Part shown: positions 42,289 to 54,753 of the stretch, one piece after another
Numbering within the stretch: the stretch's first letter is position 1
Layout: every line of letters starts with the position of its first letter
Notes under the pieces: model-generated
The model's input: the letters and a program-made list of their open reading frames with translations, nothing else
Database searches by the model: none
Told to the model about the DNA's origin: nothing
DNA from: Dallia pectoralis
Taxonomy: Eukaryota; Chordata; Actinopteri; Esociformes; Umbridae
DNA: 64,000 bases
Assembly: GCA_029465975.1 (NCBI GenBank)
Contig: CM055744.1
Location: 3,981,552-4,045,551 of the forward strand
Direction: 5' to 3'
Position numbers and translations under genes: made by a program

Positions 42289-44459
42289 TATGGAGGACTA
42301 TGAGTGCCATATTATGAAATATATAAATACTTAAATATATAAATACTTAAATATATAAATACTTAAATATATAAATATATGAATAGACATTGCATTTGGA
42401 TGGTGTGGAACTTGTTGAGCGTCCAAATGCAAAGGGGCGGGACATAGCTTATTTCATAGAGCTGTTCTCATTGGACGGTGTGTTTTGTCCTTAGAACACA
42501 GTGATTGGACACTTGAACGCAAACTAACAAATGAGAGCTGTCAATACAGTAGCACACAGACGGGTTTATGTGTTTCCTTGTCCGCTATGTATCCAAAATG
42601 TGGCACTTTAAAAACAAGTTAACCAACAAATTTATATTGTTAGAAAGTGGCATGTTTTGATTTATTTTCTTTGCGTCAACCAGACTTCCAGCACCGAGCA
42701 ATAGCTCAATACTAGGGACCTGGACAGTGGTTTACAGCCGTCTGAACACGTCCAAAATAATACTGAATTCGCCGTAACAATGTTTTTAGTGGCAGATAAA
42801 ATACCGACACAAGGTGTTTAACAGAGTATGTTGGGCTTAAGTCGCACAGGCAGAAATAAAGACACACGACACAAGTCGCATTCTCCACTTCCCGTTATAA
42901 GAGGTTGTAACATGTTTAATAACTCATTACATTCATCACCATTTGTTGATGGGCTTAAATGGAGCAAGCAGGCTTCTTCTAGGCATACAGCACCCGCAAG
43001 GTGCTGAAATCGCTTTTTGCTTTCTATGCTCATCAGATGAAAGGTGTCAATCAAATAGCACACAAACAAGTTTCTGTGTTTCCTTGTGGTATGATCCAGT
43101 GTGTTCAAATGTGATCACATGTGAACACTCTCAATCTAACTGAAAGTCACACCTCCATGCTTCATATTGCATTTGACCTTCACAGATAAGCAAACAATAA
43201 AAAAAACTAAAAAATGTATATATAATTGAAAAATTAAATACATAATTAAACATATACATGAAAACATACTCATTGCATTTGGACTCTGTTAAGTTGCACG
43301 CAGCTCAAATGCAATAGACATTGCATTTGGATGGTGTGATATTGTATGTAGTTCAAATGCAATAGACATTGCATTTGGATGGTGGGATATTGTATGTAGT
43401 TCAAATGCAATAGACATTGCATTTGGATGGTGTGATATTGTATGTAGTTCAAATGCAATAGACATTGCATTTAGATGGTGTGAAATTGTATGTAGTTCAA
43501 ATGCAATAGACATTGCATTTGGATGGTGTGAAATTGTATGTAGTTTAAATGCAAAAGACATTGCATTTGGATGGTGTGATATTGCATGTAGTTCAAATGC
43601 AATAGACATTGCATTTGGATGGTCTGGAACTTGTTGAGCGTCCAAATGCAAAGGGGCGGGACCTAGGCTATTTCATTACGCTGTCCTCATTGGACGGTGT
43701 GTTATATCCATGGACCACTGTGATTGGACACCAAATGAGTGTCTGTTTCTTAGTGCGCTATCGATTCAAATTGTGGCGCATCGACAACAGTTTAACGTAG
43801 TAAATTATCTTTAACAGATGTCTAAAAACGTCCACTAGGCTACGGAATTAACAGCAACAATGTTTTAGTGGAAATTCCCGATGTGTTAAACAGAGTATGT
43901 TGGGCCAGGTCGCGCAGCATGAAAAGAACACACATACCACTCAACCCGAGTTATCCACTTTCCTCTTATGATCGGATTTAACTTTCATAATAACCACCCG
44001 ACAAAAAGCTTCCAAAAGTTGCGGGTTCGCATGTTTTTTTATTGCAGAAAGTTTTCTCGATGTGCCCCAATTCTGAATCGATATCGGACTAGGAAACACA
44101 GACACCGGTTTGGTTTCAAGTGTCCAATCACAGTGTTCCAAGCATAAAACACACCGTCCAATGAGAACAGCGTAATGAAATAGCCTAGGTCCCACCCCTT
44201 TGCATTTGGACGCTCAACAAGTTCCACACCATCCAAATGCAATGTCTATTGTATTTGAACTACATGCAACATCACACCATCCAAATGCAATGTGTATTTA
44301 TATATTTAAGTATTTATATATTTAAGTATTTATATATTTAAGTATTTATATATTTAAGTATTTAATTATGTATTTAAGTATTTATATATTTATTTATTTA
44401 TGTATTTATTTATGTATGTATTTATATATTTCATAATATGGCACTCATAGTCCTCCATA
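42289..44459. mobile_element. Fold-back composite element with roughly 240-bp terminal inverted repeats
   Basis: The left end (TATGGAGGACTATGAGTGCC, then ATATTATGAAATATATAAAT) recurs inverted at the right end (44427-44459). After the ends come AT-rich TATATAAATACTTAA repeats (42322-42380 and, inverted, 44287-44430), then a shared segment with GCATTTGGATGGTGTGGAAC and TTGTTGAGCGTCCAAATGCA. A third copy of the shared segment lies inside (43600-43990, plus strand) and part of a fourth near 43045-43095. There is no transposase ORF, so it would be non-autonomous. Flanking TA on both sides could be the target site but cannot be separated from the ends. Confidence 0.7.
43271..43643. repeat. 48-bp minisatellite (8 units), each unit a potential hairpin
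   Basis: Units at exact 48-bp spacing from 43271. Each holds TTGCATTTG near one end and CAAATGCAA near the other, a 9-bp inverted repeat. The period of 16 codons explains long minus-strand frames, which are not genes. Confidence 0.93.
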
Positions 44460-44473
44460 CACACACACACATG

Positions 44474-44520
44474 TATACAGTATCTCAAAAGTGAGTACAC
44501 CCCTTCATTACTCAATCTTT
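44474..44520. mobile_element. Solo Tc1-like terminal repeat fragment
   Basis: TACAGTATCTCAAAAGTGAG then TACACCCCTTCA matches the terminal inverted repeat of a known fish Tc1-like group. The adjacent sequence is not transposon-like. Confidence 0.5.
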
Positions 44521-44524
44521 AATT

Positions 44525-46800
44525 AATCGTTGTTATTTTGTATGTATCTCCATCCAATGGTGTGCTGATGGCATTGGAAATTTAACTAAAATTGATTTTT
44601 AAACGATGGTCACGTTTAGGCTAGTAGTTTGAAACTATTCTGAAAACACATTTTAAGTTCCTTGTGGAGTCACATTTATACATATGTGTTGTTTATACAT
44701 TGTGAGGAGAAATCTGATAGCTTGATGTAGTGCTCGTCTATAGCAAATCCCTATTAATACCCAGTTCAGTGGTCCTAATGGTGGGATTCAAGGGAACATC
44801 AGTGAAGTTAAAAGACAGAATATTTTATTCTCTGCACATTCTCTGACAATAACTAACAATTATATGAAAGAAATCTATATATGATGCACTAACAATTTTT
44901 GCTAAAGTCTGTCCCCTTTAAGCTCATCAACAAAGATTTTTATTAAAAAAATGAATCCATATAAACATACACATTTATTATCTAAATAACTGTATAATAA
45001 TGTATAAACGGCATACAAAAAGGTAAACTATATCTGCTTATCATGCGTTATGTCTTTGCAATAAATCATAATATGTAGGTAATTTATTAATACTGAATGC
45101 CGTTTGTTTGCTACAACATTTGATTTATATTACAACATTCAAGCAATATTTTGATGTGTTATTTAAAACACTTATCACTTAAATGTCGATAACAAAAACA
45201 GGAGTACAAATATGCAAAGATGTTTTTTGTTACTTCTTTGGGATCAGCTGGTACATGGCACACATATGCATTGATAACTCAATATTGTCAATTCTGATCG
45301 GCTTACAATAAAATGTGGAATTAATGTAACAAGCAGCTTCATTGGAAGACACCTAACACAGCAATAATGTAAATGTTGACAGCAATATAATGTATTTTTT
45401 CCCAGAAGTTGCAAATGGGTTAATATGGTCGCTGGGCTTAATAGGGAGATTTACTTTATTACATTTAGTTTCAGGTTCCTGACATGCCTCCCATAATGCT
45501 TGAATACAACATAATGGGCTCAACAGAAATGTGCTGAATATTTTAGAAACAGAGTTAATGTTTGTAGGACCTTAGTGTACTGCAACAACGTGCTAGACAT
45601 CAAGGAAAGATCTCTCACATTGTCCAATACATTTCATCTTATTTTACTGTTAATTTAAAATAACTTTGAATGATGATTAGGTATTGAACTTGCACTTATA
45701 TTTCAGCTGGGCAAATCTTAGATATTCATTGGTATTTCCTTTTAAAGGGCACACTTGCATAAAATTGCCCCCTGTGATCGAAGTGAAGAAAATCTTAATT
45801 AAACAATGAGATTGCACTTTTTATTTTTGCTCTGAACTGCTTGTGTTTCTATTAAGCCCATGTGGTTAGTTTGTATTAATACGGTTGTGTCAAGCAGTTT
45901 CTAGTTTGCATTTAAACTGCCTCACTTAAGGAGTTGGTCTTAAATTATATTATATAATGGAAACTCATTATAAAATGTTTTGTGATGTTTATAATAAATA
46001 ATAATTGTCTGCAACAATTTTGATTATTAAAACATTTAAAAATAATAAAAATAATTTGAAAATACTACAGAATAATACAAAATTATTTCAAAATAATTGA
46101 AAATTACATTAAAAATGTATGACCAAAGTCATCTAAAGTTTAGGATTAGTTTGCATGCAGTTTCAGGATTGCAGGCTTTAGTACAGCTTTATGACACAGT
46201 TTAGAATTGATATTTGAGAAATCTCCAATTGATGGTTACTTGATATGTCCGGTTTCATTAGTAGCACCAATCTGTCAGCCAGTCAGCCAGGGCCTGTTGG
46301 ATATGCATAAAATATTACTGATGGATCATGTATTTAGTGGCAATGTTAGAAATTCTTTACTTAAGTTGAGTTTCAGCTAGAACAATAAGTCATTAGGACT
46401 CATTAAAACAAGAGACAAAAAAGAGAAGTATTTTTATTCTTTTTTTAATGTATTGATGATCATTAAGCATGTTGAATGCATGTATCAGTTGAATTTTAGT
46501 ATGTGTCCTAAATTTCCAAAATTGTAAATTTCATTGAATCATTGTAGAACAAATGAAAATAGATGTTTTTACTAATGCTGGCAATTGGCTTATTTGGTCT
46601 CCCATTGACATGTAAAGCGCATACTTTTCATGTTCAGTATTTAAATGTGATTTAACTTGATATTATGAAAGTGTTATAAATATCGCATCTACTTTCTATT
46701 GAATAATATAAACCTATTATTATGTCACTTAGATTTTGGTGGTATAAGCAGTTAGACGTATGCTAATAATGTATGATGTGTGTCAATTCTATTTATCCCA
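44525..46800. other. AT-rich region upstream of shq1 ATG exon
   Basis: No gene or array. If shq1 has a non-coding first exon near 41.7-41.9 kb this would be intron 1. Confidence 0.4.
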
Positions 46801-46840
46801 CAGAACCGGGTAGATCATAGCTGTGGTGGTTATCTGCATC

Positions 46841-46983
46841 ATGATTACTCCAGCGTTTGAGCTGAGCCAGGACCCAGATTTCCTAATCATCACAATCCGT
46901 GTGCCCTACACTAGAACATCAGAGTTTGATCTCTATATTGATGGGGATGATTTCAAGTTCTACGCCAAACCTTACTTTCTCAG
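46841..46983 (+). CDS. shq1: shq1 coding exon 1
   Basis: 143 bp from the ATG, preceded by acceptor-like ATTTATCCCACAG|AACC at 46803/46804. Donor CTCAG|GTATGT. It encodes MITPAFELSQDPDFLIITIR through PYFL. Confidence 0.95.
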
Positions 46984-49900
46984 GTATGTGACTCACCAAT
47001 AAAGTGTGATGCTGCCATTATGGCTGCCCCTTCATTAATGTAGGTCTAGTTTTAAGCATAGTGAATAAACATACACTGGATCTGCTGTAATGGGCAAAAT
47101 GCTAATTGGCTTATTATGTTTTCTTGTTGAATTTCCTATGAAGACTGACCATACCTGGAAAGATAGTGGAGGATGGAAGGGAGAAGGCGTCTTTCGACAT
47201 TGATAAAGGTAACATTTAATACTGTTTGACAGCACTACTAAAACGATGGAGTAATGGAGTTATGCATATTCTTTGTGAAATCATCTTTGAGAACTAAACT
47301 CGAACAAGACAAAACAAAAAAATCATTGAGAATCTGAACTTCAAAACATCTTGCAATCTAAAGTTCATGTTATGTTTCTGTCACGCCTTGCTTTGATACT
47401 CCATACTGTGTCTAGAGCCTGAACAATTAATTTTTTTACAATGAAATTGTAGTTATTTAGTAGTCAATCTTTTCCACATTTTTTATATTTATAGAAAAAG
47501 TGCATTCATTCTAAGTTGGGAGTTAGGTGGGACAACCCTGCAACATAGAAATAATAAGTATGTTTTACTAAAATAAGTAACTCAGCAGTGTTAAAATGCT
47601 AATGCATGATTGTGGCACACACTACCTCTAGGATAACTGGATTTCACCAGTCAGTAATGAAATGAAAAACTGAATATGTGTGTCCGTTTGACAAGTCTGT
47701 GATATCAGGTACAAGGGGATATGAACGTCCGTTTGACCAGTCTGTGATGTCATGTACAAGGGGATTTGAACGTCCGTTTGACCAGTCTGTGATATCATGT
47801 ACAAAGTGATATGAACGTCCATTTGACCAGTCTATGACGTCAAGTACAATGGGATATGAACGTCCGTTTGACCAGTCTGTGATGTTATGTACAAGGGGAT
47901 ATGAACGTCCGTTTGACCAGTCTCTGATGTCATATACAAAGTGATATGAACGTCCGTTTTACCAGTCTGTGATGTCATGTACAACTGGATAAGCCATGCT
48001 ACTCCTCAATATACTCTCTATTTCGCTTACGTGTGCCCAACTGGCCAGTAGTCACTTGTGCGCAACCAAGCCAGCAACTGCTTGCTGGCGCTGCCTTCCC
48101 GTTCCAACCTGGGCAGTGCTTGGCCGATGTCCATCTTTGTAACGGCACTCCCGGCAACCCTTAATGTGGCACAATCAATGCTTGAAACTAGACTGAAGAC
48201 ACTTATGCACCGTGACGCTGTCTAATAGACCTCTGAGTGAACACTGATCACTCTTTCATTAGTTTAATTTCATGTTATGTTGAATTGGTAGAACAATGGC
48301 CTTATACACTGGCACCTAATTGACTATCAATCAGGGATACTCTTATGTACTGTTGCTGATATAGCTTTTCTAATCGTGTCCCGGTTTGCTCTTACAATTA
48401 GGAATAATTAAGATCTCTCTATCAGCCTCTTCAGGGCCCACAGACAAGGCAATCAGTTGACAAGTAGAGAGTATTTGAAATTAAATATTCCACCAAAGTG
48501 TTTAACATTTTATGAGGTCTTTGAAAGGGTTTAAGGCAGAAAAATTATCTCCTTGGCTGAAGGTAAAGTAAATGTTCTAACTTTTATTGTGCTGTCCTTT
48601 TTACATGCTGTTTTGCGGTAAGTGTTTTTGTACTTCAGGAATGTTAATTGTCAGACAGTGCTGGGTATGTTGCTTTCATGTTGTCTCAGATGTTCACCTT
48701 GTAGAGTCTGTTCTCTGTGATGTGTCTTAGGTCTCTTTACCCTGCATGTCCCCAAGGAGACGTCTGGGCAGCACTTTGAGGGGCTCCAAATGCTCACCAG
48801 TCTCCTGGCTCCCAAAGGCTCCCGCTCTGCTAAACCTCTAGTAGAAGACATGGGTATGTTGACCATACTAGGATGTTCCATTAGATGTACTGAAGTAATG
48901 ACTGAGAATAGAAATACTCTGTTTAATTAAAAAGGTGTCAAGTTCATTAAGGTGTTAATGCTTTCCATTAGAAGCGTGCGGTGGGACTGTGGAAGGTGAG
49001 GAAGAGGAGGATGAGGACTTTGACTGGCAGGTTGAACAGGAGGTGTATACAGAGACCTCAGAGGAGCAGCTAAAGGAACTCCAGAAGTACGGCTTTGGGA
49101 ATCAGAGGTCCGGAGTGTTCACTAGACTGCAGGTAAAATCATTAGCCTGGCTGCACTGAGCTTAGTCTGCTTCTGTAATGTCAGGTTATATGTTAGATTA
49201 ATATACTTAGTCTGCTTCTGTAATGTCAGGTTATATGTTAGAATAATATACTTAGTCTGCTTCTGTAATGTCAGGTTATATGTTAGAATAATATACTTAG
49301 TCTGCTTCTGTAATGTCAGGTTATATGTTAGATTAATATACTTAGTCTGCTTCTGTAATGTCAGGTTATATGTTAGAATAATATACTTAGTCTGCTTCTG
49401 TAATGTCAGGTTATATGTTAGAATAATATACTTAGTCTGCAGGTTATATGTTTCTGTAATGTCAGGTTATATGTTAGAATAATATACTTAGTCTGCTTCT
49501 GTAATGTCAGGTTATATGTTAGAATAATATACTTAGTCTGCTTCTGTAATGTCAGGTTATATGTTAGATTAATATACTTAGTCTGCTTCTGTAATGTCAG
49601 GTTATATGTTAGAATAATATACTTAGTCTGCTTCTGTAATGTCAGGTTATATGTTAGAATAATATACTTAGTCTGCTTCTGTAATGTCAGGTTATATGTT
49701 AGAATAATATACTTAGTCTGCTTCTGTAATGTCAGGTTATATGTTAGATTAATATACTTAGTCTGCTTCTGTAATGTCAGGTTATATGTTAGAATAATAT
49801 ACTTAGTCTGCTTCTGTAATGTCAGGTTATATGTTAGAATAATATACTTAGTCTGCTTCTGTAATGTCAGGTTATATGTTAGAATAATATACTTAGTCTG

Positions 49901-52900
49901 CTTCTGTAATGTCAGGTTATATGTTAGAATAATATACTTAGTCTGCTTCTGTAATGTCAGGTTATATGTTAGATTAATATACTTAGTCAGCTTCTGTAAT
50001 GTCAGGTTATATGTTAGTACGACGAAACATAAAAACAAATTTGTGTGACGATTTAACGAGTCGGTTGTCCAATCAGGATGAGCTGAGCGATGTAATCGAT
50101 GTCCAAAACCCAGACAGAACCACGGTGTCGGAAAGGAGGCAGGAACGTCTGGCCGCAGAATCAACCATATTCTGCCATGACCATTACCTGTGAGTGATGG
50201 AACAGAACGACAGTTCCTAATGTAATCGCTGTACACCCTTTACATCTTTATTTTACAATGTGCCACCTTCATCGCTGTAATACCAGATTTTCTGTTTTAG
50301 TGCTGACCTATTTGAAGACCAGGAGATCCAAGGCCTGTTGAAGTTCTGCCCTTGGTGGTGTGATCTGAGCTTAGACTCCCTCCAGCAGGGACAGGAAGGT
50401 GTGTTGGCTTTTTATTTAAATAACTCACGTTCAACACTAGGTTCTAGCACTCCTTGGGGAACCTTGACCCGTCCACATGTGGTATTTCAGAATACTCATC
50501 ATGTTATATGTTGGTACAGTAACCGAAAATGATTTAGAAACACTGGCTCTCTTCACATAATGAGCAGTAACAGATTCCCACCTGCAGGTGGTGTCTAAAT
50601 GCTGTCGACCAGAATGGTCCGTGAACCGAAGTAGGCATGTGATAATAGGTATTTATTTAGATATTTTATAACTAATGCTTTTATCCAATTGGCCTATGTT
50701 ATCTGGGATTGTTGGAGCTTCCCTGTGTTCTGCATTAAGACACAACTACACGTTCGTTCGTGCTACACATCATGTTTTCTCTTAACATTTGAACATCAGC
50801 TGTCACTAGTGATGGTACATCGGTTGGGGTAGACAACTTGATAGGAATTTGAATATGAGGAATTCTGATGGGCTTAACCAATGCCTGCTTAACATGGCAC
50901 ATCTCAGGGATTCCAGGGAGCAGGTAGCGTGACACATTGTTTTGAAGGTCGATGATTGATTTATTTTTACTGATTTGATATATTACTCATTAAGACTGTA
51001 CATAGCTGCCCATACAAAACAATAACTACATTTAATTCTTGTATCTAATTGAATTGATATATTTCTATATATTTTTTATTTTTACTGAATTGATATATTA
51101 CTCATTTAGACTGTACATACCTGCCTGTACAAAACAACAACTACATTGAATTCTTGTATCTAATTGGTTTGATATATTTCTATATATTCTTTAGCATACA
51201 GAATCTCTTTTCTCACAGCCCCATGCCCATCCAGACACTGCTGCCTTGCTCACCGTTCTCTGCAAATCCTCTGTCTTCTTTATATGTCCGTGGCACATTA
51301 AATCAGTGAGTCATTTAAAAGGTGTTATTCACAGCTGCAGACCGGGTTTGGCATTTCCCTCTTCTCCCCGGTGAGGGGCTTAAGAGCATATGGAGCGTCG
51401 CCTCTCCGGAGCGAGACGTAATTCACCGGTGCCGTCCTGCTATCCTAACAGCCTGCTAATTCCTACACATCCATCGCCTCAACAAACACGTGGCTGGTAG
51501 CCACTGCTTACGTTAGCGCAGGGGTGTCACACGGCACGCTCCACAAAGGATTTTGATTAAACCGATAGCATTATCGCAGGAGGGTGTTAGGAGATGAGCC
51601 TTCGGGATCTCTGTGTCGCTCCAATCGCGGGGTTGATAGGGCGCGACGTCTGACGAAACGGCCATCAGTCAATGCTACGCTGCACAGACACGCGGGCGAT
51701 TAGGGGCGGGCAGGTGGAGGAATCCGCTCCTGAGGAACATAAAGCTTCCACACAGCTCCGTGGATTCCCTCTTGTCATTGTGCATTCTGAGATGAAGCAC
51801 TCAGCCCTGGCGCAGATAAATGGGCCAAATTAAACTTAATGACTTGACTGACAGCTGGAATTGTGTTTGCCTTTCCCTGCCCGCGGAGAAGAGCGTCCGG
51901 CGGCGAATTTAGCGGTTCGCTGTGATACCTCGACCGCACGCTTCTGATTTTTAATTGTTTGATCGTTAGCGCGGGAACGCTTAAGGGAAACGTACACTAT
52001 GGTGAGTTTATTACAGCCATCTAATACCAAAGCAGTGTCCCATCAGCCTTCAAAACAGCCTGAGTTCATCAGTGAATTACTAAATGGTTTACCACTGGGA
52101 TGTTGGCGATTGCGTCACATAGTTCATGCAGATTGCACAACCGTACCTTTATGAGATCTTTAAAGGGTTTAATACAGATAAAGTATCTCCTTGGCTAAAA
52201 TCAAACCCAGTCCCATGGTTGATGTACATCTTAGATTTGGTGTAATGACTTCAGGTCTGAGACCTGCACCGGCTGGTTGTGGGACAAGGTGAAGGTTCAT
52301 CTAGTCATGTGGTTGATTGTGGGGCTGCAGCGACTTGTTGTTCATAGGTTACCGGAGTGACGCCCAGCTTGGTGGACTTAGAAGTTCTTAGATATCGCTA
52401 TCCAAGTTCTTTATTTCGTCTCTCAAACAAGCTGTTTTCGCTCTGAGGTCTACCGCTGACTCAATGGTGTTCGACTTCACACCTTTTTTAATGAACGGTG
52501 TGAAAAGCCAATTAAGGGCGTACGTTTTTATCAAACTGGACACACCTGTACCGTTATATGTACACTCGCCCAGTCGTACGTGCAGTCATACGTGCAGTCG
52601 TTCGTGTACAGACGTGCAGTTCTACATGCAGTCTTACGTGCAGTCCTACATGCCAGTCTGTCCGCTATATTGAGCAAGCCATGTGCAGGAGAGATCTACT
52701 GCCAACGGTGTGTTGTACATAATAAAGTGGAACGATCAATGTCTGTTGTGTTCAAGTTTCTGCAAACAGTGCGCCCACCTGGTTCTGAAACTCCAAGGGC
52801 ACATGTCAAGAGCACCTCTGTGTGATGTTGACTGGTATCTGAGGGCATCCTCCTGGCTCACGGAGGTTAAGCTGGGGCATGTTTACTGTGTGTCATCCAG

Positions 52901-54715
52901 CACCATCTGGATGCATGGTACAGACCACATTACAGGGCCACGCAGATCAGAAGACAGGAGGAACAAGGTCACAAATGAGTCTGACCCTCCCCTCTTCTTC
53001 ACGCACCATTGGCTAGGCTGGGAGTTGAGACCGGAGAGAGGACCAGGGAGAGATTAGATCACATTTGGAAGTCATATTACACGTAGTGCCTCCTGGGCGA
53101 CTGGATCGCGTTTGCGTCCGTGTTATGTCGGCCTTGTTGGCTTTTGATTGTTTATTTAATCCCAGATTCAATCTTTTTTTGAGTGTCTCTCTTTAGATGT
53201 TGGGGGAACGTCTGCTACAGCTGCTGAGTTCCTCCCTTCCCATGGCTACATGTTGCTGAACCAAGATGTGAATATAGATGCTGTTTATGGGACCTTGATA
53301 CATCCAAGTCCATACTGTTTACATCCTGCTCTAATAAAGAAGGGATTCTGATTGACAGCAGCCTTTCTGATTATGTCCCTCGTTTCCAAGTATTTTTGAA
53401 TAGATGTGTGTGCGTGTGCGTGTGCGTGTGCGTGTGTGCGTGCGTGCGTGCGTGCGTGTGTGTGTGTCCAGCATCGTTTATATATGTATGTGTGTGTTCT
53501 CTGCTCTCTTGTCTGCCGCAGCTGCCCTAGTGTGAGACTCAGGTACTGTCTGCTGCTCTAGTGTGAGACTCAGGTACTGTCTGCTGCCCTAGTGTGAGAC
53601 TCAGGTACCGTCTGCTGCCCTAGTGTGAGACTCAGGTACTGTCTGCTGCCCTAGTGTGAGACTCAGGTACCGTCTGCTGCCCTAGTGTGAGACTCAGGTA
53701 CCGTCTGCTGCAGCTACCCTAGTGTGAGACTCAGGTACTGTCTGCTGCCCTAGTGTGAGACTCAGGTACCGTCTGCTGCAGCTACCCTAGTGTGAGACTC
53801 AGGTACTGTCTGCTGCCCTAGTGTGAGACTCAGGTACTGTCTGCTGCTCTAGTGTGAGACTCAGGCACTGTCTGCTGCCCTAGTGTGAGACTCAGGCACT
53901 GTCTGCTGCCCTAGTGTGAGACTCAGGTACTGTCTGCTGCTCTAGTGTGAAACTCAGGCACCGTCTGCTGCCCTAGTGTGAAACTCAGGTACCGTCTGCT
54001 ACCCTAGTGTGAGACTCAGGTACCGTCTGCTGCCCTAGTGTGAGACTCAGGTACCGTCTGCTGCCCTAGTGTGAGACTCAGGTACCGTCTGCTGCCCTAG
54101 TGTGAGACTCAGGTACCGTCTGCTGCCCTAGTGTGAGACTCAGGTACCGTCTGCTGCCCTAGTGTGAGACTCAGGTACCGTCTGCTGCCCTAGTGTGAGA
54201 CTCAGGTACCGTCTGCTGCCCTAGTGTGAGACTCAGGTACCGTCTGCTGCCCTAGTGTGAGACTCAGGTACCGTCTGCTGCCCTAGTGTGAGACTCAGGT
54301 ACCGTCTGCTGCCCTAGTGTGAGACTCAGGTACCGTCTGCTGCCCTAGTGTGAGACTCAGGTACCGACTGCTGCCCTAGTGTGAGACTCAGGTACCGACT
54401 GCTGCCCTAGTGTGAGACTCAGGTACCGACTGCTGCCCTAGTGTGAGACTCAGGTACCGTCTGCTGCCCTAGTGTGAGACTCAGGTACCGTCTGCTGCAG
54501 CTACCCTAGTGTGAGACTCAGGTACTGTCTGCTGCCCTAGTGTGAGACTCAGGTACTGTCTGCTGCCCTAGTGTGAGACTCAGGTACTGTCTGCTGCCCT
54601 AGTGTGAGACTCAGGTACTGTCTGCTGGCATCTGAAACATGACATAATGCAGCAGGAATCCACTCCCTAGGCAGACCAAGAACCCCGCTACAGCCAACGT
54701 GATTATTACCGCTGT

Positions 54716-54753
<38 letters not shown>

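Noticed and set aside
43270..43651. Minus-strand ORF of 120 codons
   Set aside because: It is a translation of the 48-bp hairpin minisatellite.
42420..44220. Octamer (ATGCAAAT) sites in the fold-back element
   Set aside because: The repeated word is CAAATGCAA, which does not contain the exact octamer; only the 38.7-kb array does.
49418..50236. 272-codon minus-strand ORF in shq1 intron 4
   Set aside because: It is a translation of a 45-bp minisatellite opposite the gene, with no domain.
53515..54627. CRISPR-like array of 31-bp repeats
   Set aside because: The units follow each other without unique spacers and lie in a vertebrate intron; this is a minisatellite.
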